From Roridomyces roridus (taxonomy: Eukaryota > Basidiomycota > Agaricomycetes > Agaricales > Mycenaceae): a stretch of 64,000 bases of DNA. Below, piece by piece: positions 22,434-33,171 of the stretch. The position numbers were made by a program, and so were the translations under genes. The stretch covers positions 434,001 through 498,000 of the forward strand of contig JARKIF010000029.1 in the NCBI GenBank assembly GCA_029378245.1. The letters are read 5' to 3'. Within the stretch, counting starts at the first letter, position 1. Every line of letters begins with the position of its first letter. The notes under the pieces are model-generated. The model was given only the letters and a program-made list of their open reading frames with translations. It ran no database searches and had not been told where the DNA came from.

Positions 22434-22744
22434 GGTGGTGGCTAGCTAGGAAACAAAGAAAAAGATTGGCGCCGATCTCCGATCAACGCTACGTAAACGG
22501 GGGCGACCGTCAGACTGTGTGATGTTACGGCCATCAGCCGAGTAGTCCCGCCACCGTCTGATCTGACACATGACCGAACCCTTCTTGTCTCTCACCCCCT
22601 TCTTGTCTCTCACCTCCACCACAAAAAAATACATCGCTCATAACCGCTTTTTTTAGCTTCTTTTCTTTTGCAGACCTTCGTGAGTCATTCTCGCCACTCT
22701 GTCACGCTGTGGATCGCCTCATCGGATTCCAAGACCCGATCCCG

Positions 22745-23869
22745 ATGCACCCAGAACTCGCAGCGGCACGAAGCCGTATCGTTCAGGTAGACATCGAAAT
22801 CAAGGAACTAGAGCATACCCTGGCAGCGCGCCTGACCGAGCGTAACCAATGTCGCGAAGTCCTCGCCAGATACAAGTACCCGATTCTGACGCTACCAAAC
22901 GAGATCACGGCGGAAATCTTCCTCCATTTCCTCCCCTCCCACACGGAATTTGTCTCCTTGGTCGGCTCGGATTCGCCATCTTCCCTTCTTCAAATATGCC
23001 ACCAATGGCGTGATGTAGCGCTCGGGACGCCCGCATTGTGGAGCTCAATCCACGTCGATGTCAATCGTAACCCGCCATCCGCATACGAACAGCACCTTGA
23101 ACTGCTCGAGCTTTGGCTAGAGCGGTCTGGAACCTACCCCCTGTCCATTCGCCTCTGGGATATGCGCCCTGACGAAGAGTTGGCAGATGTCCCGACTACA
23201 AAACTCCTGGATGCGATCCTGCGCCACTCTTCACGTTGGCAAGAGGTCGACATCACGGTTCCCTACGAGCTCCTTCGTGTCGTCACGACACCAATGCCGG
23301 TTCTATGCCGTGTATCTGTTGGTCCAGCGGAGCGCCAACTGCCGTTGGACACCACCCCGTCTGCGACGGCGGTTGCGCTGTTTACATCGGCACCGGATCT
23401 ACGGACGGTTGTCCTTCATCCGTCATGCAACCCCTTCACGATCACCCTTCCGTGGTCTCAAATAACAACCCTCACTGCCGAAGGCTACGTGCCCGAGGCA
23501 ATTCATATGCTCCATCAGACCACCGCTCTCGAGACGTGCACACTCACCATCTACTGCAAGGAGGGTTCTGTATCAACCCTCCCCATAGTCCCGATTCTAC
23601 CCCTTCGCTCCTTGAGCCTTCTTTGGGTACAAGGCAGCTTGAATGCGGATGCAACGGATGCAGTCAAGCTCCTTACTGCGCTTACCGTGCCACTACTGCA
23701 TACCCTCGTCATTTCCGAACGGTTTCTGGGATCGGAGCCTATCGCTGCGCTGTCGAAACTGCTTCCTGACGGATACCCGCACAAAATGCACATCTCGCAG
23801 GCGCGTCGGCCGTCCGGCGTATATCGGGATGCATTCCCTGATGCCGAGGTCACCTTGTCCTCGGGGTAA
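22745..23869 (+). CDS. F-box/leucine-rich protein, 374 aa
   Basis: Single-exon gene. I start at the ATG at 22745 (MHPELAAARSRIVQVDIEIK); the open frame upstream has no earlier ATG. Residues ~1-45 form a coiled coil (IVQVDIEIKELEHTLAARL). An F-box follows at ~50-110 (ILTLPNEITAEIFLHFLP, LLQICHQWRDVALGTPALWS). Then come irregular leucine-rich stretches (LRTVVLHPSCNPFTITL, ALETCTLTIYCKEG). This coiled coil-F-box-LRR layout is common in expanded mushroom F-box families, presumed SCF substrate adaptors. A relic of a close paralogue lies inverted at 24181-24770. Confidence 0.88.
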   Translation: MHPELAAARSRIVQVDIEIKELEHTLAARLTERNQCREVLARYKYPILTLPNEITAEIFLHFLPSHTEFVSLVGSDSPSSLLQICHQWRDVALGTPALWSSIHVDVNRNPPSAYEQHLELLELWLERSGTYPLSIRLWDMRPDEELADVPTTKLLDAILRHSSRWQEVDITVPYELLRVVTTPMPVLCRVSVGPAERQLPLDTTPSATAVALFTSAPDLRTVVLHPSCNPFTITLPWSQITTLTAEGYVPEAIHMLHQTTALETCTLTIYCKEGSVSTLPIVPILPLRSLSLLWVQGSLNADATDAVKLLTALTVPLLHTLVISERFLGSEPIAALSKLLPDGYPHKMHISQARRPSGVYRDAFPDAEVTLSSG

Positions 23870-24180
23870 AGTCGATCGTGATTCTTGAATTTGTATGGTT
23901 GAGACGCTGCGTCTGATCCATACTTGGCAGAGTCGATTGTCTAGGATTCAACGTACAAGATTGTGGAGTGGGGTTGAGGAAATGTTCAATGAAGCAAGGT
24001 GTACATCTTAGAGAACCTAGAGTTCCCAAATTACAATGTATCGATTCAAAAAGCACAACAAAAATCCCAGGGCACCATCACGGCTGCAGACATTTAATCA
24101 TCCCGCTGGAACCAGTCGACACTGAGACTACTGGGAACTGTATGTAAGGAAATCCTTCCAGAGCATCAATCCTCCTCCGC
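23870..24180. other. Intergenic between F-box gene and its relic
   Basis: Nothing is supported in these ~310 bases. Confidence 0.3.
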
Positions 24181-24770
24181 TCATTCGACCTTGAGTATTG
24201 CATCGGCGAATGCCTCCCGATATACTTCGAACGACAGGGCCGCGTTCTCGATCTCCATGAATCGCGGGTATCCCTGAGGACGCAGTCGGGAAAGCGTGGC
24301 GATGGGATCCGCTCCTAGCAAATTCCATCGACCAGCACCAGCAACCTGTCATGGGGCATGCCATCTCCCCCACGGAGGATTAACGAGCGCAGCCGTAGGA
24401 GCGAGACTGTGAGGTGGATGGGTGTAAAGTCAGCGTCACCGTAGATGGTCAGCGTGCACGTCTCGAGAGCCCTTGTTTGACGGAGTACGTGGATTGCCTC
24501 GGGAATGTACAGTTCGGCACTGAGGGTGGTAATTTGGAACCAGGGCAGAATTATCGTGAAGGGATTGATTTTCGTCGAAAGGACCGATTGGGTACGTGTA
24601 TTGGGCGAGGACATCAGCACCGGATATCCAACTCCGCGATACGCCTTCGGGCGGCAGCGAGCTCTCAGGGAGCTGGAAGAACAGCCAGCATCGTTACTAT
24701 CTGAGTCTGTGGACGTGGTAGTGGTGTTGGTGGTGAGGAAACAGGCAAGACCAAAAACATTGGCGTCCAT
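24181..24770 (-). pseudogene. F-box gene relic (C-terminal LRR part)
   Basis: The minus strand reads NPFTIILPWFQITTLSAELY, then IPEAIHVLRQTRALETCTLT. This matches the intact neighbour (NPFTITLPWSQITTLTAEGY, VPEAIHMLHQTTALETCTLT) nearly residue for residue. Further matches appear near the end (AFADAILKV, stop at 24183-24181). The F-box itself is absent, the frame breaks around 24315-24330, and the upstream part (MDANVFGLACF...) is degraded. Together with the gene at 22745 it marks an inverted local duplication. Confidence 0.75.
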
Positions 24771-24797
24771 GTCACGTAACTCCGCCTCGAGTCGGCT

Positions 24798-25839
24798 TCA
24801 CAAAATCAAAAAATCCCCACCGCCCTCCACCGCCTCTAAAATCGCGGGCCTCACGCTGCAATGCAACCTCCACCTCTCATCCTCCCTCAACCCCGCCCAC
24901 TCCTCCTCCCTCGGAAACTCATGGTTATCAATCAACGTCAGACTCCTCACCCCGTTCGGCAGGAACATTACGATGATCCGCTTCCCTGGATCATAATGGC
25001 TGAGCGCCGCCGCGGCGGTAGACGATCCTTTCGTCAGAAAGTCGAGGGGCAGAGCACGCGCGTTGATGAACTCGATTCCGAATTCGTCGACGTTGAGCTC
25101 GAATACGACGATGTGCGTCCGCCAGAGACTGTGGTCCCGGCCTTTGTAGAGTTGGAGGGTTTGGACGATCTGGAGCCATGGTTTTGTGAGTCGGAAGCTT
25201 GATTTGAGAACAAAAGGACAATTCGTACCGCATGGTCAACGACGTCGACATTCTCGTGATACCACTTGCGTAGTTCTGCATTGGAGATGAAGAACGTGTC
25301 GTCGAGTCGCGCTTTGACCTCGGCAGCGCGCTCATCCTGAATATTCATGACCTGCATCTTGCACAGACCCTTGTGCTCCTTCCAATCACTCTACGAGTCC
25401 CAGAGGTTTAGCATCTGAGTAACCTCACCGAATGCATGACCAAACGGACCTTTTGACATTCTCGACTGGACACCAGTAAGTCGACATCCATGCATCTCAC
25501 ACAAAAGCGCACACACACCTGCAATAATTCACAACCCCACACCCCGCACACTTTGGGAACCCCGCCTTCCCCTCAGGCTCTTGATCCGGCCTCTTCCCAC
25601 ACCGCAAACTCTCGCACCCCCTCTTGAGCGCGGGTTTCGATGGGACCTTATCAATGACGGTTCCCCACGTGGATTTGTATTCCTCGAAACCGGTTTCTTC
25701 ATCGGGGGGGATGAAGAATTCGTTTTGGCGCCAGGGTCGGGAGGAGGGGGGATCCCATTGCTTCTGCTTGGGGAGGGAGGATTCAGCCCTGAGCGATCGA
25801 GGTCGATGTCGAAGAGAGACTTACGTCGGTGGTTTCCAT
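24798..25839 (-). CDS. MYND-type zinc-finger protein B
   Basis: Exon 1 is METTD (ATG at 25839), spliced to KQWDPPSSRPWRQNEFF. The finger reads GCESLRCGKRPDQEPEGKAG, FPKCAGCGVVNYC, SRECQ and DWKEHKGLC. The first metal pair is spaced CxxxxC where paralogue A has CxxC; the rest is regular. Then follow SNAELRKWYHENVDVVDHA, LYKGRDHSLWRTHIVVF and IVMFLPNGVRSLTLI as in paralogue A. The C-terminus is short and hydrophobic (GGGDFLIL, stop 24800-24798) instead of acidic. Several introns of ~50-60 bases lie at the same places as in paralogue A. Function unknown beyond probable protein-protein binding. Confidence 0.8.
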
Positions 25840-26274
25840 TGCAAGGAGGTTCCAAGACGAAGGGGATCGAGTTAAGTCGAAAGAGAAGAATCCAGATGAT
25901 GGTGGGCGGATGAAAAAACGTGTCAGCCTGACCAATTAGCTTCGAGTTACGATCAATTTTGCGGTGGTACCGGTGTCGTTCTTTACGAGGAGTATGTATG
26001 GGACCCAGGAGGCTGAGGAAAGCCCAAGAGAGAAGGTCCGGCCCAGGACTGAAGAGATGATGGGAGTCGGAGACAAGGTCCAGATTGATTACGTCACGAT
26101 GCGCGCCGGGCAACAGATCAGATCACGGCAGTCTTTTCCTCGATCGGCTCAGCTTCGGCGGCCGTCGGCAGTGAAGTCCTTGACGCGACATGGCGGACAT
26201 GGAAATTCATGGCACGGCCAAAAAAAAACAAAGTAAATTCATGTACATACTAAGCACTTGTGTCGATATCCCGC
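25840..26274. other. Intergenic
   Basis: Promoter side of MYND gene B and 3' flank of the next gene. No feature was seen. Confidence 0.3.
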
Positions 26275-27550
26275 TCATGCTGGCACCGACGCAGAATTCC
26301 CCACCCCCGCAGAACCTGCACCAGCGCTATACCTCGGAGGCGGCGGCCTCGGATCATCCTCGCCCACATCGAGACCACGTTGGTGATGGGCCTCCGATAG
26401 CATTGCGAACTTTTCGTACTGCGCTTTGTTCAATATTGGTTTGGGTTCATTCGAGCGGGTTGGATTGTGGGACGAGGAACCCGCTGCCGTAGACTCTGGG
26501 GATGTCGCAGCCTCGACCGCGGTGGCGGGGGTATTGTATGCCTCCCTCGCCTCACCGGTGAAATCCAGAGCAGCTTCCAAGTCCCTCCTGCGCCGACGTC
26601 GAGTGATGAGGCGCTTGGCAAGGAGGGACGCGACGAGGGCGAGTGCCACGAAGCCCACAACGAGGCCGGCGACGAGGGCTTTGGTTCGCTGGTTCTGCGC
26701 GGTGCTGTTAGTCGTCGTTTCCGCTGAGCCTGCGGTGACGGAGATAGTCGACGGTGTCGGAGTGACGGATGAGGTGGAACTGGGGATGATATTGGCTACT
26801 TTTCGCCTCACGGAAAGATGAGGGTTGGAATTCACCTGGGCAGGATGCTAACGCTCGCAGAGATGGTCGATTGAAAGCTCGCTGTCGGGCTATCTCATGG
26901 TCAGAATACAGAATATGCAAAGCTCTCCACCAAGTACCTCGAGATAGCCGAAGACGAGGGCAACGAAGATGACGGCGAGGACGAGCTTAAAATTGCCAGT
27001 GGAGTACTAATACTAGTAGAGTGCATCAACTCAGCTCGAAAGAGTACTAATTCCGACCACTCACGACGAAATCTGAGACGCGGCACTGGGTTCGGTGAGT
27101 GTCGTTACGGCCCCCGCCGATAGAATGAAGGAAGCCGTCACTTGTGGCCCTGGACCGAAGCCAGGACCGAATCCCTGTGCGAATGTATTTGTGGAACTGG
27201 AAAGAATGGGCCAATTGTCAAGAGAGCGCATAGGATCTCGCACGTAGAGGTGTCGGTCACTTGTGGTCCTGGTCCAAACCCGGGACCAAATCCTTGGGCG
27301 AAGCTGGAAGTGCATACGGGATCAATTTTGGTAACAAAGGTAGCCTGGTGACGTACGAGGCATCCGCTCGAGCAAAATTGACGATGGTCCCACCGGGGAA
27401 CGAATTCGAAGATTCCGGAGACGTGGACGCCACGGCAAGAAGAAATTGTGACGAAAAGTAAAGAATGGGGAGGGAAACGTATGCCAGGAGCCTGTAGACG
27501 GCAAATCAGTCGGAGGCCGGGGTGTGGGCGAGGCTGGCTACGTACCTCAT
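26275..27550 (-). CDS. Type-B single-pass membrane protein with PPxY tail and a duplicated exon
   Basis: Exon 1 is ATGAG (27550-27546). After the intron the signal peptide reads MRLLAYVSLPILYFSSQFLL, cut near AVA. Two short exons each encode FAQGFGPGFGPGPQVT (about 27255-27300 and 27130-27185). Ser/Thr-rich exons follow, then NQRTKALVAGLVVGF and a helix through VALALVASLLA. The stop-transfer stretch is KRLITRRRRRRDLEAALDF. The tail ends with DPRPPPPRYSAGAG, a PPxY motif. Stop at 26277-26275. About six introns were placed by eye, so the N-terminal part is less certain than the tail. It lies in tandem with the gene at 28199. Confidence 0.7.
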
Positions 27551-28198
27551 GGAGAACAAAAGTAACGAATTTCAAGCCAGAAGTCAAAGAGCCCAGCGAG
27601 GGAGAATGGAAAGAGAGAAGAACGAAACAAAGGGTTGCTGAGAGAGGTGCGAAGCGATGTCCACATTCCCGTACATATACGGCATCAGCAGCCGAACAAT
27701 CCTCGTGCCTCGACTGTCAGAGCGAGAACAAGGGCGTTGTCAAGGCGTTGCTGTTTCATAACAGGCCGTGGACCCACAGACCCTTGCCATTGGCGGGAAG
27801 CTGTCGGACAGACGCCGGTCTTTCAATTTGAATTTTGATGCTGCCAGCAGTCCTTGGAGATTGTTGTGGGTTGAGCACGACGAGTGATTTATGGGTTCGT
27901 ATGCGAGGATATGCGCTCTCGTCGCGGGTTTCCCAGTCGTGAAGACGGAGATGATGAGAGTTGGAGGCAAGTCAGATCAGATTGATCACGGCGCAGCGTC
28001 GGCGGATCGTCTGCGAGGTTTTTCGACACGGTACGCGGTAATTATTACAGAGTATTGGATACAATGAACTGTCTACGGTTATGGGTCGGAATCCAAAAAG
28101 GCTACAACGAAGGACGGATGCGAGATGGCTACAAACATGAGTACGGACAAAAATACTTGGTAAGGGAGTGAAGCGTCAACGTAAAGACGGCACGATTT
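27551..28198. other. Intergenic between tandem type-B genes
   Basis: A TATATG word near 27672 (minus strand) is a possible TATA box for the gene starting at 27550. Nothing else is supported. Confidence 0.35.
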
Positions 28199-28995
28199 TC
28201 AGGGAGAATGTTCCACAACGGTATACCGCGGTGGCGGACAATCCTCGCTCGCAACGAACTCCGAATCTGAGGATCTCCGAGCGGAGGCTTCCATAGACTT
28301 CCATGGATACGCAGGAGGTTGGCTGGTCCGGCGGCGGTCCACAACCACCTCAGGCTTCGGCCCATCTTCAGCGAGGTCAGGCGCCAGAGCAGCCTCAATA
28401 TCACGCCTAGCCGCACTCCGCCGCTCCTGTGAGATGAGGTGCTTGGCAACGAGGGAGATGGTGAGTGCAAATATCAATGAGCCAGCGAAGAGGACGATGA
28501 TAAGCGCTCGTTTTTGAGTCATTTGAGCGAGGCTTGGTGTTGTTGCGACGGGGACGATGAACGGTGTCGAACTAAGGCCAAATCAGTTTTGTTTCCTGTG
28601 GGGGCTGAACAGCGGGACGAACCTCGACGAGGAAGAATTTGTGGGGGAAGTGATAGGCTGGACCGTCGATGACTCGCTGTGTTTCCAGTCAGAACACAAA
28701 GCGTCAGATGTGGAAGCGAACGTACGTGAAAGCCGACACGATGACCGTCTCGAATATCTCTTGCAACAACGTCAAGTCTGCAATCGCCCCCGGCGGCCGG
28801 AACTCAATTGCCTGAGTCGCCGTTTCGATGAGCGTCACCACGGATGCAGGCTCCCCTAGCAACGGCATCTGCGCAGATGTGACGGCCGTGTAAAAGGCGA
28901 AGGAAGTGTAGAGAACTTTGGGCGTCGAGAGTCTATCAAATCGGATTGTCAGAGGTCTTCGCAGTGGAAGGGAAAAAATCGTCAACATACCTCAT
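28199..28995 (-). CDS. Type-B single-pass membrane protein with two PPxY motifs
   Basis: Exon 1 is ATGAG. The spliced start reads MRLSTPKVLYTSFAFYTAVT, cut at TSAQ. The outer part contains EPASVVTLIETATQAIEF and a Ser run (TNSSSSSST). The membrane helix is KRALIIVLFAGSLIFALTIS, then LVAKHLISQERRSAARRDIE. The cytoplasmic tail contains SQPPAYPWKS and ends EDCPPPRYTVVEHSP, so both PPAY and PPRY are present. Three introns were placed (28990-28932, about 28730-28680, about 28625-28572). The tail is very close to the chimeric gene at 2386-3328. A TATAAG word lies about 90 bases upstream. A likely role is a membrane anchor for a WW-domain partner; this is inferred from the motif only. Confidence 0.8.
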
Positions 28996-30121
28996 GAGAA
29001 AGGAAGGAGCGGAGGGTGAGGCAGGAGAAAAAGGGAGGAACGACGACGACCACTTGAATTCGTGGAGGCAACACACCTCATACTTATACCGCATCATCAA
29101 AGACGCCGAAATACCATACCGAGGACAAGAGCGTTGTTGTTTCAGAAAAGGCGAGGACCCACAAAGAATTCTCCATTAGCGCCAGAACAAAGGCAGTGAA
29201 TTGATCAACAGATATCCGTCAGGCGATTGGTTGGAATCCTCGCCAATCTCCGGTCGACGTCGAGGGTTCCTCATGTATGTGGCGCGCGGAGAACTCCATC
29301 ATCCGCCGACTGTCGACTGAAGCTCGGTGATGAAAAGTACTCGAGCGTCGTTTCCACAGCGTTCACAGATTGACATTCAGTCAAATGGCTGCTAGTCTCC
29401 CTGCCCAGAGTTCCCGGAAATCAGAATCCGCACGCGAATTCTACTTCCGACAGAAAGGTGACCGATCGGCCCCCAAGGCCGAGTTGCGCATGCCAGTCAT
29501 GGTGTCGATTGGTAGATCGGTCCGAGAGGGAGACGGCAGGCCGGGAACTCCCCCGGGCGATGAGACATCACACGTTTTCCCTGCCAACTTGTACTATGTC
29601 GGATTTAGCGTTGAAAGAACTACAAGACGGGAGAGCGGCATTCCAGAGCAAGTTGAGATTGAGTGGGGCGCTCAGCGTTACAACGTGCGCGGCGGATATG
29701 GTGGTAGAGAGCAGGGAGCGTTTCGGCTTGGGGGTTCGGCCGAAAGCACCGACATCACCCGATGATTAGATCAGTGGCCGGATGCAATCCCTCTTGGTCT
29801 TCTATTCCACAATGCAATCTCGATTCCTTCTCCTTTCACTGGGTGCTCACTGCTCGCGCATCTTCATTGTATTCGTCTAATGCTCTTTGTAACGTCGATT
29901 TTCTGATAACTTTTCATCCCCGGCTGGCTTTGTTGCGCGACATCGGATTGCCCTCCAGGCGGTCCTTGACTTCGGACAAACGCCGCCGTCGTGGCACGCC
30001 GGCATGCTGTCATCGAATTCAATGGCCTTTGGCAGTGGGCGTTCTCAGGCGCCGCTTTGTCTGCTATATATCTGCTCATCACGACAGACTGTGGGCGTTT
30101 TCATCCTTTGTCCACTCGCAC
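28996..30121. other. Intergenic
   Basis: No gene is supported. Overlapping plus-strand open frames near 29370-29770 have no domain and poor codon character. Confidence 0.35.
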
Positions 30122-32385
30122 ATGGCGACGTCTCTATCGTTCACCGAAGCCGCTGCGCTCGCCATCGTGCTTATGGTGGGCATTCACGCTCTACGGGCTC
30201 GTTCATCGTCGGAGGGTCGGCGGCCGCCAGGCCCTCGAGGTTTTCCTATCCTTGGAAATCTCCTGCAAATTCCGGGACAGGTGTGTCACGTCCAGTGGAT
30301 GGCGGTCTGATCCCCTAACCCTAGTACTGTAGCATCCAGCAACTTACTTTCGAAAGTTGTTTGAGGAGTATGGGGGACTAGTCTCACTAAACGTGGCCGG
30401 TTTTGTGGGTCCATTCATCAATTCACCGATGCGATTAATCGAAGGAACGCAGCCTATCATTCTCGTCGGAAATATGACTTTGGCGAAGGAGTTGCTCGAG
30501 AAACGATCGGCGAAATTTTCATCCAGGCAAGCTACCCCGTATTCCGTGAGTGTGCTACACCATTGGGGGTATCGTGATAACTCACTTCCATCCCAAGAGA
30601 TGCTACGATCCGGATCAGAATCATTGGCCAGTTCATTCCGGAAAGAGTCACTTTATCGGCCGCAAATTGTCCGCCAGTATCATGACCGGCGTCCGGGCCG
30701 GTGAGACAGAACCCCTCCAGCAATTCGAGGCCCTCATCTCCGCGACTCGTATCCTTGATGACCGTGGAAGCAGTTGGTTTCACGAGGTGGAAAGGTCACT
30801 TGATTCCTTTGGGTCTCTGTATCCCCCCGCCTCAAACCTTTCGCAGGACAGCCGCGAGTATGGTGCTGACCGCCGGCTTCGGCTTTCATTGTCCGACTGG
30901 AGACGAACCAGAACTCAAAGAACTCCTTGCCGTACGTCCTCTCCCACATCACACCCACAACTAAAGTGTCCGTCCTTCCAGTGCATCGCGGATATCATCG
31001 TTCTCAGCTCGCCCAACGGAAGCATCATCAACGCTCTGCCTTTCCTCGACAAGATCCCGGGAATACCGAAGCCTTGGCGCGTACCGGCGGATGCATTTCG
31101 CAGGCGGGAGGAGGCAGTGTACGGTAAGCTTGTCACTCGCGCGGTTTCAGGTGAGGCGGCAGGGATGAACACGTAAATATGGCTTCTCGCAGTTTATCAC
31201 GGCCTGACGCTGACAATAAATCATAGGTGGGCCGCTTTGTTTGCGAGTGAGGACAAGCCTGAAGGAGACCAGCGGCGATTGATGAATCCTTTTGCCACGG
31301 CAAGTCCATCCGTTCTTTTGCTCTGTTCTCACTAACCAACGTCTTTAACATGCAGGCTGCAATCGAGACTGTGCGTATCCAGTCTGGTTTATATGATTTT
31401 ATTCAACCAGAGGATCAAGACTGCGTCATCGCTCCAAGCTTTTGTTTTGGCCTGCATTCTGCACCCCCAGTGGATTGCCCGTGCACAGGCCCAGATTGAC
31501 ACCATCGTTGGACCAGATCGAATCCCCACCTTTCAAGATCGCGCCCGGCTTCCGTGGATTGAGGCTGTTGTGCGAGGTACAGATGTTTTCGCCCGATACC
31601 TGGCTCTCGGGCTCTGATACCTATGTTCCACAGAGACGCATCGGTGGCGTCCTGCATGTGCGAGCAGACCAAGTAACTAATGTTGGATGCACTGACTGAT
31701 TGGTGACAGTACGCTTCGGGCTCCCACATAAATCTACGGCGGACGATATAGTGGAATATCAAGGCCAGGAATATTACATTCCCAAAGGGAGTATCGTCCT
31801 CGCCGTTACCATGTATTTGATTCGCCGGCGCATTTTTCAAATTGTTAATTCTTTGCGTCCAGGGCAATCGAACACGACCAGAACAACTACGAGAACCCTG
31901 ATGAATTTCATCCGGAGCGGTTCTTGGACGACAAGGGGCAGTTGAAAGGTGGGTATGAGACCAGTGCGTTTGGGTTTGGTCGGCGTCGTAAGTGCGGGTC
32001 GTCTCGCAATGTAAAAATGGCTGAATTCAATCGCTCTAGTTTGTTCTGGTCTCCCATTTGCCGAGCGGTCCCTGTGGATCAACATCGCAATGATGCTGTG
32101 GGCGTTCAATATTCACAAATCCGAGGAGCGGGACAGCAGGACCGGGCTGCCGTTCGAGTATAGCAGTGGGGATGAGGCGTTCTTTGGCGGGGTGCGTTCT
32201 CGTCGGCTGGACATTTTTGCTCCAAATTCTCATGGCGGCTGCAGGTCACTAATGCTCCCCTGCCTTTCCCAGCAGTATTTCAGCCGCGCACGGCGCATCA
32301 TGAAGAGGTGATCAGGGAGGAGTGGGCGAACTGTGAGAAGGATTTGAATGTGCTGCTTCAGCACAAGACTGAGATCGACAAATAG
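30122..32385 (+). CDS. Cytochrome P450 monooxygenase
   Basis: A heme-thiolate oxygenase, ER-bound by an N-terminal helix (TEAAALAIVLMVGIHALRAR), followed by the proline hinge RRPPGPRGFPILGN. The spliced frame shows the I-helix motif AAIETT (split by an intron), the K-helix ETHR (E-x-x-R), HPERF, and the heme loop FGFGRRLCSG with its Cys ligand. The stop is TAG at 32383-32385. About eleven introns were placed. One has a GC donor (GCAAGT, after NPFATA... at about 31300). The second residue of the I-helix motif is Ala where Gly is usual. The overall look is like fungal P450s of secondary metabolism or xenobiotic oxidation (for example the O-methylsterigmatocystin oxidoreductase-like group). The substrate cannot be told, and no biosynthetic cluster surrounds it. 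Confidence 0.88.
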
Positions 32386-33171
32386 TGTTATTGTTCGTTT
32401 CCCCCTGCGGCTTTGGCTTTCACTGTTGATCGAGGAGGCAGATTGAACATTCGTGCAATGCGATTCACATCAGCGGCAAGTTCGTGAAACATCGAGATCA
32501 GAGAGATTGAATGATCCGAGATCGATTCCGGATAAGATTAGAGCCAGTGCGGAAACGAGTGATCGCAGACGAGTCGGTTCCTCCTGCCTAGGCCACCGAA
32601 ACAAACCGATCCATGTTTCAGTAGGTGTTGAAGCAGTCCCCTGACCTTCCTGAAATGAAATATTCCAGACATATTGCCCAGGCGATGCCAATTAAGGCTG
32701 GTGCCGATCCAGACTGGGCCATGTGCCTGGATGGGTGCTCCGAAGACGCCAATGGAGCCAATTGGTTCCCATTATTGAAGATCCGCCCCACCAGACAAAT
32801 CATCTCTGCCCCGACACACCAGAATTATCTCTTGGCTCCAACTTCCAGCTGCGACTATCCCCCTTGAGACCGCCGATCGTGTATGAATTAAACCCTGGAC
32901 ACACTGTGTTTGTGTTTGACCCTGCTAGTGCTTGGCAGCCGTTTGTATAAAGAGCTACACAGAATGCCGCCAATCCCCAGCCACTTTTTTCTTCTTCGGT
33001 CTCCACTCAGATACTGCGTAGTGCGTCCCCCCTCCCGTCCTTTTCCAAATAGCCCACTAACCTACCTCCCAGTCTTTCCAACCTTCTCCCACTCGTATCT
33101 TTACACATTCACTTCGCCCAAACTCCTTTTATTCTTCCTTATTCCAACTACCTCCGCACCTTTCTTACAAC
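32386..33171. other. Intergenic
   Basis: No gene is supported. A TATAAAG word near 32946 is more than 200 bases before the next start. The stretch before the ATG at 33172 is pyrimidine-rich, as is common in fungal leaders. Confidence 0.4.

Noticed and set aside
29370..29765. 131-codon plus-strand frame upstream of the P450
   Set aside because: No domain, poor codon character and overlapping alternatives in other frames.
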